Counted from the first letter of the stretch, positions 37,793 through 47,835 are shown. The stretch: 64,000 nucleotides of DNA from Gemmataceae bacterium (GCA_022842245.1 JALHPZ010000010.1:1-64000); one strand, 5' to 3'. The notes: generated by a model not told the origin, from the letters alone. Numbers and translations: made by a program.

Positions 37793-38372
37793 CGGGCACG
37801 GTAATCGGCACCGGTTGAGCGCCGGGGACCGGCGGCGGAAGTTTCGGCTGTTCGATCGGTACGCCGGCGGGCAGGCCCGCGGCGGCCGGTTGCACCTCCG
37901 GCGCGGGTGGCGCCTGCCGGAAGTTGGTCATGTCGTGGCGACGAATCACCAACCCCGCGCCGTTCGTGCCCGGTCCCATCGTGTACACGCCGAATTTGCC
38001 CGTGGTCGTCTCGGCGATGTAGAGTGCCGATTGGCCCTGCGTGATGTAACCGGTGGTCATCATGAAGTGGACGTCCTGGCGGGGCTCGACGCTGAACTCC
38101 GTAGCCAGGTCCACTTCGGCGAAGCCGACGATCTTGCCGACCTGTTTGTCAATGACGGTGCCGAGCAGGCGGCCGGACTTGTAGTCGAGCAGCCAGACGC
38201 CGTCGGTCTGAATGCGCGGATTGATGGAGACTGCGCCCGTGACCATGACATAATCCTGGTAACGGTCGCTGGCGGCGGCACGCACTTCACGAGGCCCGCC
38301 AAACAAGGCCCATGCGCCCAGCGCCGCGGCGACTCCGCACGCGATCCCGGCGAAGAACTGCATCCGTCGCAT
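37782..38372 (-). CDS. Exported hypothetical protein
   Basis: 196 residues. Signal peptide or anchor at 1-34 (FFAGIACGVAAALGAWALF). The middle is strand-rich, with GVWLLDYKSGRLLGTVID and FGVYTMGPGTNG, and the last 40 residues are Pro-rich. It resembles planctomycete exported proteins of unknown function. It lies divergent from the lipoprotein-like gene at 38510. Confidence 0.75.
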   Translation of the reverse strand: MRRMQFFAGIACGVAAALGAWALFGGPREVRAAASDRYQDYVMVTGAVSINPRIQTDGVWLLDYKSGRLLGTVIDKQVGKIVGFAEVDLATEFSVEPRQDVHFMMTTGYITQGQSALYIAETTTGKFGVYTMGPGTNGAGLVIRRHDMTNFRQAPPAPEVQPAAAGLPAGVPIEQPKLPPPVPGAQPVPITVPVMK

Positions 38373-38509
38373 GGCCGATTCCCCCGTTCGTCTGTTTCCC
38401 GACTGCGGGGGCGATAACCGGAATCGGGAAAAATGTCCAGTCGGTTTGCACGGGATTTCGCGGGACTCCGTACAGTGTCTGCATCACGCGATTCGGAAAG
38501 GACTTCGCC

Positions 38510-39631
38510 ATGTTCGCCAGACTCGCCAGATTCCTCGCCGTGACCCCGTTCCTCCTCGTCGCCGCAGCCTGCAACGGCACCTCCGCCGACGGTCCCGCGA
38601 AGCCCGCGAAGGAACCGGCCCCGAACTCCGGAACGACGACGGGCGAACAAGAACTGTTCTTCTGCTTCTGGAACGTCGAGAATCTCTTCGACGACAAGAA
38701 CGACAAGCGCAACACGATCGACGAACCGTACGACAACCCGTTTGCCGAAAACAAGGCCCTACGGGACCTCAAGCTCGAACGGCTCGCGACCGCGATCTTG
38801 AAGCTGAACGAAGGCAAAGGGCCGGACATCCTCGCGTGTTGCGAATTGGAAAGCGTTCGTTCCCTCGAATTGCTTCAAGGGGCGTTGAACGCACGGATCG
38901 ACGATCCGAAGAAGAAGTATCTCTCGCTCGCGATGCGGAACCTGGACGCCGGCCGGCACATCGCCCCGGGCGTGCTCAGCCGGTTGCCGCTCTCGCAACA
39001 ACGAACGCGCATGCTCGGTGGCAGGTCGCCGCTGCGCATCCTCGAGACGCACCTCTACGTGAACAACCACGACCTGTGCATCGTCGCATCGCACTGGACG
39101 TCGAAATTGAAACAGGCCGACGGAAGCGACGGTGAATCGGGCCGCTTCAAATACGCCACCGCCATCTACGACTACTACAAGTCTCTCGCGGACAAGAACC
39201 CGGATGTCGATTTCCTTCTCTGCGGCGACTTCAACGACACGCCGGACGCCCGTACGCTGACGCACGATCTCGGCTCGATCGCCGACATCAAGAAGGTAAA
39301 GGCCGGCGGTCAATACCCGCCACTCCTGAACCTGATGGCGGGTAAAACGGCGGAGAAGTTTGGTACGATCCTCTACAACGGCAAGCCGTTCATATACGAC
39401 CACATCTGCGTCTCGCGCGGCCTGCTCGACACCGCCGGATGGTCCGCCGACATCGAATCGATCCGTACGCACACCGACGGGCTGATCCGCACCGGTGCGA
39501 CGCGGCGCGAGCCGTGGCGGTTCGGCGATCCCGAGCGCGATCTCAAGGATTCCGAACGGGGCTACAGCGACCACTTCCCGGTGTCGGTGAAACTCAAGGT
39601 CCGCCCGGGCGCGTCGGAGAAGAAGCCCTGA
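38510..39631 (+). CDS. Endonuclease/exonuclease/phosphatase family lipoprotein-like protein
   Basis: 373 residues from the ATG at 38510. A signal sequence ends in AAAC, so Cys21 may be lipidated, though the lipobox is imperfect. The body has the EEP fold: FCFWNVENLFDD (first metal Asn), ACCELESVRSLELL (metal Glu), THLYVNNHDLCIVASHW, LCGDFNDTP (Asp-x-Asn) and YSDHFPV (final Asp-His pair). It would cut a phosphodiester or phosphomonoester in the periplasm; the substrate is unknown. Confidence 0.9.
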   Translation: MFARLARFLAVTPFLLVAAACNGTSADGPAKPAKEPAPNSGTTTGEQELFFCFWNVENLFDDKNDKRNTIDEPYDNPFAENKALRDLKLERLATAILKLNEGKGPDILACCELESVRSLELLQGALNARIDDPKKKYLSLAMRNLDAGRHIAPGVLSRLPLSQQRTRMLGGRSPLRILETHLYVNNHDLCIVASHWTSKLKQADGSDGESGRFKYATAIYDYYKSLADKNPDVDFLLCGDFNDTPDARTLTHDLGSIADIKKVKAGGQYPPLLNLMAGKTAEKFGTILYNGKPFIYDHICVSRGLLDTAGWSADIESIRTHTDGLIRTGATRREPWRFGDPERDLKDSERGYSDHFPVSVKLKVRPGASEKKP

Positions 39632-39797
39632 GCCGTTTCGGCCCGCAGCATCGCTACAACCGGAATTGCTCGTAGCGACTGTACGACGCGCGGCCGACAC
39701 GATCTGCCGCGATCCGCCGCCGGCCCCTTGCTCGGGCTGGCGTTGCCGGTTAACTTTGCGGAATAGCGATCCCATTGGGAATTGGCGGGGGTACGGC

Positions 39798-40562
39798 ATG
39801 TCTGCACGACGGTTCACACGGCGCGCGTTCGCGGGGGTGGCGGCGACGGTGTTCGCTACTGCGTTCGGTCCGCCCGCTGCGGCGCAGGCACCGAGGGCCG
39901 GCGACCCGTTCCGCGTCGTTGAACCGGCACCGGCGCCGGGCGACAAACCGGGAAACTGGACGCTCCACCTGCGCTATGCGCCACCACGGATCCTCACCGT
40001 CGATGTTCCCGGCAAGGGCAAGGTCACGGCGTGGTACATGGTCTACCGGATCTACAACACGACCCAGAATCCGCAGGCGGTGACCTCGCTCAAGTTCGAA
40101 CTCGTGACCAAGGATCTCCTGACAACGCACCTCGACGAACCCCAGCCCGCGGTCTTCAAGGCGATCGCCGAGAAGGAGGACCCCGACAAGAACATGGACC
40201 TCAAGACGACCGTTCAGATCACGCAGAATCCGATCCCGATTACCAAGCCCGATTCGTTCCCGCGTTACATCTCCGGCCTGGCGATCTGGACCGATGTGCC
40301 CCTTCGGGCGAAAACAACGAACAAATTCAGCGTTTACGTCAGTGGCCTGTCGGATGGCTTGGTCGCCGAGCCTCAAGCGGACGGATCGAAACTCATCAAG
40401 GTGAAGACACTCCAACTGGATTTTCAGAAGCCGACCGACGACGTCAGCCCCGGCATCGACGATATCAAACGCGAGAACAACGGCGGGCTGGGCGGCGAGC
40501 GGTGGATCTATCGGCCGGTGGAAGTGAAGAAACCCACCGTCGCGGCCGCGCCGAAGGATTAG
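39798..40562 (+). CDS. Exported hypothetical protein, possibly Tat-dependent
   Basis: 254 residues from the ATG at 39798, with a G-rich ribosome-binding site. The N-terminus RRFTRRAFAGVAATVF has two Arg pairs and a hydrophobic stretch, so Tat or Sec export is plausible. The mature part has strand-rich segments (GKVTAWYMVYRIYNTTQN; FPRYISGLAIWTDVPL) that recall Ig-like domains, without a family I can name. The gene ends 5 nt before the convergent stop at 40568. Confidence 0.75.
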   Translation: MSARRFTRRAFAGVAATVFATAFGPPAAAQAPRAGDPFRVVEPAPAPGDKPGNWTLHLRYAPPRILTVDVPGKGKVTAWYMVYRIYNTTQNPQAVTSLKFELVTKDLLTTHLDEPQPAVFKAIAEKEDPDKNMDLKTTVQITQNPIPITKPDSFPRYISGLAIWTDVPLRAKTTNKFSVYVSGLSDGLVAEPQADGSKLIKVKTLQLDFQKPTDDVSPGIDDIKRENNGGLGGERWIYRPVEVKKPTVAAAPKD

Positions 40563-40567
40563 CTCGG

Positions 40568-41587
40568 CTAGGGGTTCGTTACGCTCCGCTGCATCGTCCG
40601 AACGAACGCGAGCACCACGGCGACCAGAAGCAGCATCCCCATCAGCCATTCAGGATTGGCCCTCAGACCTCGCTCGGCGTCCCGCAGGGTGGCCCCCCAC
40701 TTCCGCCGGGGCTTGGTGTTGCGCAATTCTGTCCGCAATCCGCGATAACAGGCCCGTAGACGCGCCGTCGTCAACGCCCAATCGGTGGCGATTTCCTGCC
40801 GTTGACCGCGCAACAACTCCCGGAAGATCGGCAACGCCAGTGGATTCCGTACGAGCGCCAGCACGAGTTGCCCGTATTCGCCGAACCAGGCGAGGTCGCC
40901 ATCCACGGCAACGCTGCGCCGGCATTCGCGCACGGAATCGACGAAGCCGAATACCGCAGAAGGAGTCGCGAGAGGCTCCGAGGGTGCGGCGAAATACGGC
41001 TGCAATCGCTCCCAGTTCTTCAAGAGCCGACGCAACGCGACCAGTTCGGCGTAGCCTTTCCGCCGCTCTTCGGGTCGGTAGACGGTGCCCGGCGGCACGG
41101 GTTCCGCGTCCGGCACGCGAACCGGCGGTTCCGTTGGCTGGGTCGGTGCCGGTGCTGGTTTCGCAGGGCGGGGCTTGCGATGTTTGCGGGCCGCGATGCG
41201 ATCCACCATCCGCGGACCGGCCGAAACTACTTCCGCTTCGAGAACGACGGAAGCCGAAGAGGCCGCGATGGGCTGGGCGCCAGGCAAGCGGTCGGCGTCC
41301 AACACCAGATCGGCGAGGTCGTCCGCCGGCTTCGCCGCTGGCTGGTTCGCGCGGTTCGCCTCGTCTGTGAGTGCGATGAGCGCCTGCGCGAGTCGGTTCA
41401 TCCCCTCCGTCACCAGATCGGCATGCACGAGTTGGTGGGGTCGAAGGCGTTCCATCTGGGCCAACGCGCGCATTTCGACCTCGTCGGCCGTGAACGGCCC
41501 CGACGCCAGCCCGAGCAGCGTACGGTCATCCGGAGGCCAGTCACCGGCCGGAAGCGACAACCATTCGCGAAGCAAACCGATGTTCAT
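40568..41587 (-). CDS. Hypothetical protein with C-terminal membrane anchor
   Basis: 339 residues, unrecognised. The N-terminal 100 residues are helical with no motif. A Pro/Ala/Lys-rich linker near 130-170 follows, then a helical block with repeated Arg/Leu (YAELVALRRLLKNWERLQPYF), and a transmembrane helix near 315-333. It lies divergent from the ABC exporter (41665). The C-terminal anchor suggests a cytoplasmic membrane-attached protein. Confidence 0.75.
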   Translation of the reverse strand: MNIGLLREWLSLPAGDWPPDDRTLLGLASGPFTADEVEMRALAQMERLRPHQLVHADLVTEGMNRLAQALIALTDEANRANQPAAKPADDLADLVLDADRLPGAQPIAASSASVVLEAEVVSAGPRMVDRIAARKHRKPRPAKPAPAPTQPTEPPVRVPDAEPVPPGTVYRPEERRKGYAELVALRRLLKNWERLQPYFAAPSEPLATPSAVFGFVDSVRECRRSVAVDGDLAWFGEYGQLVLALVRNPLALPIFRELLRGQRQEIATDWALTTARLRACYRGLRTELRNTKPRRKWGATLRDAERGLRANPEWLMGMLLLVAVVLAFVRTMQRSVTNP

Positions 41588-41664
41588 GACGTTTGCACTT
41601 GCTGTCGACAGCCGACCGACGGTACAACCGGAATCCGGATATTCCGCCCGGAGCCGTCGAATCC

Positions 41665-43698
41665 ATGCGTAGCTTTTTGCGGGCGCTCAAATTCTCGTGG
41701 GTCTATCGCACACGGCTCATCTTATCGTTCCTGTGCGCCCTGTTGGTCGCGGCGTTCTGGGGCGCGAACATTTCCAGCGTCGGTGCCGTTCTGACCATTC
41801 TCGCGGACGAAAAATCGCTCCAGGATTGGGTAGATGAACGGATCCAAAGCCTCGACAAGCAGAGCAAGGCGAAGGAGGAAAACCGCCTCCGCGTCCAGAC
41901 GATCCTCGATCGGCTGGAGATGGACCCGCATGCCGTCGACCGAGAAAACCAGAAGCGGAAGAAGAACAAGGAACTGGCCGACATTCTCGGCCAGCAGAAG
42001 GAAATCAACCGAAAGCTCTATTGGAACCAGTTGCTTCAGATGCAGGTGATCCGGCATTTGCCGACGGATCGGTTCGAGACGTTTCTCTGGATCATGATCG
42101 CGGTCGTGATCGGTGTCGCCGTGAAGGGGATCTTCGATTTCTGGCAGGAAATGCTCGTTGGCAGCGTCATCAACCGCACGCTGCGCGATATCCGGAATCG
42201 CCTTTTCCGTTCGCTGGTCCACCAGGATACGAAACAACTCGCCGAGTCCGGCACACCGGAAATCATGTCTCGGCTCACCAACGACGTCGAGCAACTCGGC
42301 AGCGGCATGAAGACGCTCTACGGCCGGCTGGTCGTCGAGCCCCTCAAGGCGCTGGCCTGCCTCGTGGCGGCCTGCTTGATTTCGTGGCAGCTCACCCTCG
42401 TCTTCGCCTTGCTGGTTCCACTGGCGTTCTTGCTGCTCACGAAACTCAGCCGCATGGTGCGACGCGCCGCCAAGCGATTACTGGAACGCATGTCCGACCT
42501 CTATCAGATCATACGCGAGACGGTGGACGGCATTCGCGTGGTGAAGGCGTACACGATGGAACCGTACGAGCGGCGGCGCTTCCGCAATGCCTCGGACGAC
42601 TACGCCCGCCGCGCGCAACAGGTGACCAATATCGACGCGCTCGCCGGCCCGGCCATCGAATGGCTCGGCGTCGTCGCCCTCGGTGCCGCCCTGACCGCCG
42701 GAGCCTACCTCGTCATCCGCCAGCAGAAGAGCATCCTTGGCATGAACATGCGGGGCGACGAACCCATCGGTTTCACCGAATTGCTGACGCTCTACACGCT
42801 TCTGATCGCGGTGGCGGACCCGGTGCGGAAACTCTCCAGTGTCTACACCAAGATCCAGGCCGGCGCAGCGGCCTCGGACCGCATCTTCGCCATCGCAGAC
42901 AAGGTCCCGAGCGTGACTTCCAACGCCGACAAACCCGCACTGCCCCGCCATGCGAAAACCATCGAATTCCGCAACGTCTCGTTCGCGTACAGCGAAGGCA
43001 CGGAAGTGCCGATCCTGAACGGCGTGAACCTGACGGTGCGCGCGGGCGAGACGATCGCGCTCGTGGGGCCGAACGGGTGCGGGAAATCGACCCTGCTCGG
43101 CCTGTTGCCCCGGTTTTACGATCCTGACATCGGCAGCGTACTCGTGGACGGGGCCAACATCCGATCGGTGAACCTCCGCAGCCTGCGCAAACAGGTCGGC
43201 GTCGTCACCCAGCAGACCGTGATGTTCGAAGACACGATCTTCAACAACATCGCCTATGGCAAGCCCGGCGCGTCGCGGGAGGAAGTCGAACAGGCGGCCC
43301 GGAGCGCCTTCGCCCATGAATTCATCGTGGCCCTGCCCGAGAGCTATCAGACCATCGTCGGCAAAGGCTGGAAACCGTCCGGTGGGCAGGAGCAGCGGAT
43401 CGCACTCGCACGCGCCATCCTGCGGAACCCCAGCATCCTGATCCTCGACGAATTCACCAGCCAGATCGATCCGGAGAGCGAAGCCAAGATCCACCTGGCC
43501 ATACAGGCATTTGTCAAGAACCGCACGACGTTCCTGATCACGCACCGCCTGTCCAATCTGGAAATCGCCGATCGGATCGTCGTGATGGACGCCGGACGCA
43601 TCGTGGCGGTCGGTGGCCACGCCGCGCTGCTTCAAACCTGTCCGCTCTACGCCCGGTTGTATGATACCGTCGGTCTGGTCCGCTCCGAAGCGGCCTGA
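41665..43698 (+). CDS. ABC exporter (MsbA/lipid-exporter-like), fused membrane and ATPase domains
   Basis: 677 residues from the ATG at 41665. Six transmembrane helices, but between the first and second lies a charged, coiled-coil-like insertion of about 90 residues (roughly 45-135). The ATPase has Walker A GPNGCGKST (468-476), signature PSGGQ (571-575, first residue not Leu), Walker B ILILDE (591-596) and switch ITHRLS. MsbA-type exporters move lipids or amphiphiles outward. The glycosyltransferase gene that follows suggests an envelope glycolipid, but this is inference. Confidence 0.92.
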   Translation: MRSFLRALKFSWVYRTRLILSFLCALLVAAFWGANISSVGAVLTILADEKSLQDWVDERIQSLDKQSKAKEENRLRVQTILDRLEMDPHAVDRENQKRKKNKELADILGQQKEINRKLYWNQLLQMQVIRHLPTDRFETFLWIMIAVVIGVAVKGIFDFWQEMLVGSVINRTLRDIRNRLFRSLVHQDTKQLAESGTPEIMSRLTNDVEQLGSGMKTLYGRLVVEPLKALACLVAACLISWQLTLVFALLVPLAFLLLTKLSRMVRRAAKRLLERMSDLYQIIRETVDGIRVVKAYTMEPYERRRFRNASDDYARRAQQVTNIDALAGPAIEWLGVVALGAALTAGAYLVIRQQKSILGMNMRGDEPIGFTELLTLYTLLIAVADPVRKLSSVYTKIQAGAAASDRIFAIADKVPSVTSNADKPALPRHAKTIEFRNVSFAYSEGTEVPILNGVNLTVRAGETIALVGPNGCGKSTLLGLLPRFYDPDIGSVLVDGANIRSVNLRSLRKQVGVVTQQTVMFEDTIFNNIAYGKPGASREEVEQAARSAFAHEFIVALPESYQTIVGKGWKPSGGQEQRIALARAILRNPSILILDEFTSQIDPESEAKIHLAIQAFVKNRTTFLITHRLSNLEIADRIVVMDAGRIVAVGGHAALLQTCPLYARLYDTVGLVRSEAA

Positions 43699-43763
43699 CC
43701 CCTACCGGCCGCCCCGATCCCATCGTATCGTGACGGAAGTCAACCCACCGATACGGTACCACC

Positions 43764-44576
43764 ATGTCCGATGCGCTGACGCTCATCATTCCCGTCGCGA
43801 ATGGCGTCGACCAACTTGAACGGCTTCTGACGGCCTGGTCGGACCGCCTCCGTGCGGAGAAGGACCGGGATTCCGAGATCGTCGTTGTCGACGACGGCAC
43901 GACCGACGGGACCGCCACGACGCTCGCGAGCCTGTACATACCGAACCTTCGCGTTCTTACTCACAGCCATCCGCGCGGATTCGGTGCCTGCCTGCGGACC
44001 GCGATCGAGCAGACGACGAATCCGATCGTCGCCTACATCGGAACCGACTACCCCTACAACCCGGCGGATCTGCCGAAGTTGCTGTCCCGACTGGGCAAGA
44101 AAGTGCCGATCTACGATCGGGAGTTGGCCGTCGAAGCGGTCAGTGGTTGCCGGACCGGCAAGACCGCGCCACTCTTCTGGCGACTGGTGGGAAGGCTCTA
44201 TCGTACATCCTCTCGGATCGCCCTTGGCGTCGGCGCTGAGAAGTCCCCGGTCTGGCTGGGCTTTCCCGAACATGTCCGATCGTGGTTCCTCTGGCTCGCC
44301 ATGGGAGTCCCGCTCCACGACACCCATTCCTGCTTCAAGGTCTTCCGACGTTCGCTCTTCGACCGATTTCCCATTCAGTCCGACGGCGACTTCGTCCACG
44401 CGGAAATCTTCGCGAAACTGACGTTCCTCTCGGTGCTGATCGACGAGCAGGAACTGACCCCCAAACCGGAGCCGATCCCTCACCGGGCGTGGTGGGATTT
44501 CTGGACCGTCTTCACAGACGCGAAGTTTCACAGTGTCCTTCCCGACCTCACGAAACCAGCCCTGTCTGGCGCGTGA
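43764..44576 (+). CDS. Family 2 glycosyltransferase
   Basis: 270 residues. GT-A fold: LIIPVANGVDQLERLL, VVVDDGTTDGT, and GTDYPYNPADLP (metal-binding DxD-like region). No transmembrane helix is evident. The family transfers sugars to lipid carriers or glycans; donor and acceptor are unknown. It ends 4 nt before the DHPS-like gene, so it may be in the H4MPT transcript, or it may belong with the preceding ABC exporter. Confidence 0.88.
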   Translation: MSDALTLIIPVANGVDQLERLLTAWSDRLRAEKDRDSEIVVVDDGTTDGTATTLASLYIPNLRVLTHSHPRGFGACLRTAIEQTTNPIVAYIGTDYPYNPADLPKLLSRLGKKVPIYDRELAVEAVSGCRTGKTAPLFWRLVGRLYRTSSRIALGVGAEKSPVWLGFPEHVRSWFLWLAMGVPLHDTHSCFKVFRRSLFDRFPIQSDGDFVHAEIFAKLTFLSVLIDEQELTPKPEPIPHRAWWDFWTVFTDAKFHSVLPDLTKPALSGA

Positions 44577-44580
44577 CCGA

Positions 44581-45960
44581 ATGCCCGAACGCCGCGAGCG
44601 CATCCTGTTCGTGACCGGGAAACTCGCCGAACCGGCGCTGCGGCGGACGCTCGACGAACTGCGACCTCTTGTCGCGTTCGAGCCGGAAGTCGCCGTGCTT
44701 CCGATCACCGTGGCGGCACTGCTCACGACGAAGTGGATCGAATCGCACCTGACCGTGCCGTCCACGGTGGACCGGGTGATCCTGCCCGGCCTGGTGAAGG
44801 GCGAACTCGAGCGCGTACCCAAGGCGGAACTCGGCCCGAAAGACCTCCGCGACCTGCCCGAATACTTCGGTTACCGATCCGGTCCGCCCGTGAATTACGG
44901 GGCCTACGAAATCGATATCCTCGCCGAAATCAACCACGCTCCGCGTCTGGGCTGCCACGCGATTCTTGAGATCGCGCGCCGTTACCGCGAGTCCGGTGCC
45001 GACGTGATTGACCTCGGCTGCGATCCCGGCCCGGTATGGTCTGAAGTCGGTGACGCCGTTCGCGCCTTGAAGGACGAGGGATTCCGCGTCTCGATCGATT
45101 CCTTCGACGCCAGCGAAGTGGAAGCGGCTCTGGGAGCCGGTGCCGAACTGGTGTTGAGCGTGAACAACACGAACCTGGACTACGCCCGTGCCTGGAGCGA
45201 ACGGTTTGGCGCGGAAGTCGTGGCCATTCCTGACTCGCCGACCGATCTCGACAGCCTCGATCGGACGGCGGAGTTCCTGAACCGCCACGGTATCCGGCAC
45301 CGGCTCGATCCCATTCTCGAACCGATCGGGTTCGGATTCGCCGCCTCCCTCGGCCGATATCTCGAGACCCGCCGACGCTACCCGGACGCCGCGATGATGA
45401 TAGGCGTCGGCAACCTCACGGAACTGACCGATGCCGACTCGGCCGGCATCAACGTCCTGCTCGCAGGGTTCTGTCAGGAACTCGGAATCCGGAGCGTCCT
45501 GACGACGGAGGTCATCAACTGGGCGAGGAACAGCGTGAGGGAATTCGACCTCGCCCGCCGGCTTGTCCATTATGCCGTGCGCGAGAAAGTGGTCCCGAAA
45601 CGGCTCGAACCCAATCTCGTGATGCTTCGCGATCCGAAATTGCACGTTCATGGAGAGGACAGCTTGGGCGAACTCGCAAAGCTCATCACCGACCGGAACT
45701 ACCGCATCTTCGCGGAGCGTGGAGAGTTGCACGTCCTGAATGGTTCGATGTACCTGCGGGGCACCGATCCCTTTGAGTTGTTCCGGCAAATGGCGGAACG
45801 GGATCCGCGAATCGATGCATCGCACGCGTTCTACCTCGGATACGAATTCGCGAAAGCCGTCACGGCTCTGACGCTGGGCAAGAATTACGAGCAAGATCAG
45901 GCTCTGCGCTGGGGTTTCCTCACGGTGCCGGAGACTAGTCATCGGAATGCGGGCCTATAA
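44581..45960 (+). CDS. Dihydropteroate-synthase-like protein (DUF6513 type), H4MPT pathway candidate
   Basis: 459 residues. An N-terminal region of about 130 residues (the part called DUF6513) precedes a TIM-barrel pterin-binding domain: ADVIDLGCDPG, VSIDSFDASEVEAALGAGAELVLSVNNTN, then DPILEPIGFGFAAS and MMIGVGNLTELTDADSAGIN. In organisms with tetrahydromethanopterin this archaeal-type protein is found with C1-carrier genes. Coupling of a pterin to the ribofuranosyl-aminobenzene unit is a plausible job but unproven. It sits directly before pabB, the DUF447 gene and beta-RFAP synthase, which strengthens the assignment. Confidence 0.88.
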   Translation: MPERRERILFVTGKLAEPALRRTLDELRPLVAFEPEVAVLPITVAALLTTKWIESHLTVPSTVDRVILPGLVKGELERVPKAELGPKDLRDLPEYFGYRSGPPVNYGAYEIDILAEINHAPRLGCHAILEIARRYRESGADVIDLGCDPGPVWSEVGDAVRALKDEGFRVSIDSFDASEVEAALGAGAELVLSVNNTNLDYARAWSERFGAEVVAIPDSPTDLDSLDRTAEFLNRHGIRHRLDPILEPIGFGFAASLGRYLETRRRYPDAAMMIGVGNLTELTDADSAGINVLLAGFCQELGIRSVLTTEVINWARNSVREFDLARRLVHYAVREKVVPKRLEPNLVMLRDPKLHVHGEDSLGELAKLITDRNYRIFAERGELHVLNGSMYLRGTDPFELFRQMAERDPRIDASHAFYLGYEFAKAVTALTLGKNYEQDQALRWGFLTVPETSHRNAGL

Positions 45961-45967
45961 TCTCGTC

Positions 45968-47266
45968 ATGCCGCTGCCGATTGTCGAGGAACTGATCCCC
46001 TGCCCCGACCCATGGGATGTCGCCCGACGGCTCGCGTCGATTCCTCATCTGCTGTTCCTCGACTCGGCCGAACCTCATCCGGATCGCGGGCGATACTCTT
46101 ACGTGATGGCCGAACCCTCGGAGACTCTGACCGAGTGGACGGAATTCCCGTCCTGCCAGTCCCCGACCATTGCGGGATTGCCGCCGTTTCAGGGAGGCTA
46201 CGCGGGCTTGTTCGGATATGGCCTGGGGCAGCGATTCGAACGGATCCCCGCCGCGAGATCGGATGAGTTTCAAGTCCCGGACCTGTTCGTGAACCGATAC
46301 GATTGGGTCGTGGCGTTCGATCACGGGCAGCATCGCGCGTGGCTGATTTCGCGGAATCGGTCCCAAGGCCTAGTCCGCGATCTTGTGAAACTCGCGACAT
46401 CGCGGGAACCGATGCCCCGCGATTCGAAACGGGTTGCGGGACAACGCCCGGTAGTTCAATCGAACTTCACACGCGAGGGATACATTGCCGCGGTCCGCCG
46501 CGTGATCGACTATATCCACGCTGGCGATGTCTTTCAGGTGAATCTGTCGCAACGCCTCCTCGCGCCGCTCTCCGTACCGCCGCTGGATCTCTACGGCCGC
46601 TTGCGCGAGCGGTGTCCGTCGCCGTTCGGCTGCTATTTCGATATTGGCGACTTTCAAATTCTCAGTGCCTCGCCGGAACAGTTTCTCAAGGTCTCTGATG
46701 GCGAAGTGGTCACGCGGCCGATCAAGGGAACCCGCCCTCGCGGCCGCACGCCGGACGAAGACGCGGCACTGCTCCGGGACCTGACGACGAACCCGAAGGA
46801 TCGCGCCGAAAACGTGATGATCGTGGACCTGCTCCGGAACGACCTCGGGCGCGTTTGCGAATATGGCTCGATCCGCGTGCCCCGGGTCTGCGAAGTGGAA
46901 TCGTACAATTACGTTCATCATTTGGTGTCGGAAGTGCGCGGGCGGTTACGGTCGAACCTGACCCCTTGGGATCTTCTGCGGGCAACGTTCCCCGGTGGAT
47001 CGGTCACGGGTGCTCCGAAAGTGCGAGCGATGGAAATCATCGCCGAACTGGAGCCGACGGCGCGGGGGCCTTACTGTGGCAGCGTCGGCTTCGTGGGCTT
47101 CGATGGTACGATGGACTCGAATATTCTCATTCGCACCTTCACCGCGGGTCGAGGCCGGTTGCAGTTCCCGGTGGGTGGCGGCATCGTCGCGGACTCGGAC
47201 CCCGAGCGCGAATACGAGGAAACCCTACACAAGGCCGCCGGACTCCTGAGGGCGCTTGATCCATGA
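45968..47266 (+). CDS. pabB: Aminodeoxychorismate synthase component I (PabB)
   Basis: 432 residues from the ATG at 45968; an alternative ATG at 45947 would overlap the upstream gene. The chorismate-binding domain has GDVFQVNLSQRL, the PabB-specific PIKGT motif (a TrpE would read PIAGT), AENVMIVDLLRNDLGRV, FPGGSVTGAPKVRAMEII and GGGIVADSDPEREYEET. It aminates chorismate on the way to p-aminobenzoate. pABA is needed for folate and, in this cluster, as the substrate of beta-RFAP synthase encoded two genes downstream. No PabA or PabC gene is in the window. Confidence 0.93.
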   Translation: MPLPIVEELIPCPDPWDVARRLASIPHLLFLDSAEPHPDRGRYSYVMAEPSETLTEWTEFPSCQSPTIAGLPPFQGGYAGLFGYGLGQRFERIPAARSDEFQVPDLFVNRYDWVVAFDHGQHRAWLISRNRSQGLVRDLVKLATSREPMPRDSKRVAGQRPVVQSNFTREGYIAAVRRVIDYIHAGDVFQVNLSQRLLAPLSVPPLDLYGRLRERCPSPFGCYFDIGDFQILSASPEQFLKVSDGEVVTRPIKGTRPRGRTPDEDAALLRDLTTNPKDRAENVMIVDLLRNDLGRVCEYGSIRVPRVCEVESYNYVHHLVSEVRGRLRSNLTPWDLLRATFPGGSVTGAPKVRAMEIIAELEPTARGPYCGSVGFVGFDGTMDSNILIRTFTAGRGRLQFPVGGGIVADSDPEREYEETLHKAAGLLRALDP

Positions 47267-47835
47267 TCCTGGAGGGACTGGTGACGACGCTCTCAGCCGA
47301 CGGATCGCCACACCTGGCGCCGATGGGGCCGCGCATGGGCGAGTATGGCGACTCGTTTCTCCTTCGGCCGTTTCCCACCTCGACGACGTACCAGAATTTG
47401 AAGCGGCACCCGGAAGGCGTCTTGCACGCGACGGATGACGTCCTGTTGATGGCGCGAGCGGCCGTTGGAAAAGTGAAGCGGTTCCCGGACCATCGCGACG
47501 CGGACGCCGTACGGGGATTCGTGCTGGAGGACGCGTGCCGGTATTTCGAGTTTCTGGCTGTCGCGTTCGATGAGTCGGAATCCCGCGTGCGGATCGAATG
47601 CCGGGTCGTGAAGTCCGGTTCGGGCCGAGCCTTCTTCGGGTTCAACCGCGCCAAGCATGCCGTGCTGGAGGCGGCGATCCTGGCGACGCGATTCCACATC
47701 TTGCCAGCCGAGGAGATCGACGCCGAGTACGCGAAGTTGCGCGTGATTGTCGACAAGACCGCAGGGCCGCAGGAGCGCAAGGCGATGGCGTTTCTCGAAC
47801 GCGAGTGGGCCGCCTATCGGGCCAAGGAGGCGTGA
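47263..47835 (+). CDS. DUF447 family protein (H4MPT-cluster flavoprotein-like)
   Basis: 190 residues, overlapping pabB by 4 nt (ATGA). It starts MILEGLVTTLSADGSPHLAPMGPRM and has the strand order of a flavin-reductase-like split barrel. DUF447 proteins occur in methanogens and in bacteria with tetrahydromethanopterin, among the conserved genes of the C1 pathway, without a proven reaction. Its tight placement between pabB and beta-RFAP synthase supports a role in carrier synthesis or C1 transfer. Confidence 0.9.
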   Translation: MILEGLVTTLSADGSPHLAPMGPRMGEYGDSFLLRPFPTSTTYQNLKRHPEGVLHATDDVLLMARAAVGKVKRFPDHRDADAVRGFVLEDACRYFEFLAVAFDESESRVRIECRVVKSGSGRAFFGFNRAKHAVLEAAILATRFHILPAEEIDAEYAKLRVIVDKTAGPQERKAMAFLEREWAAYRAKEA

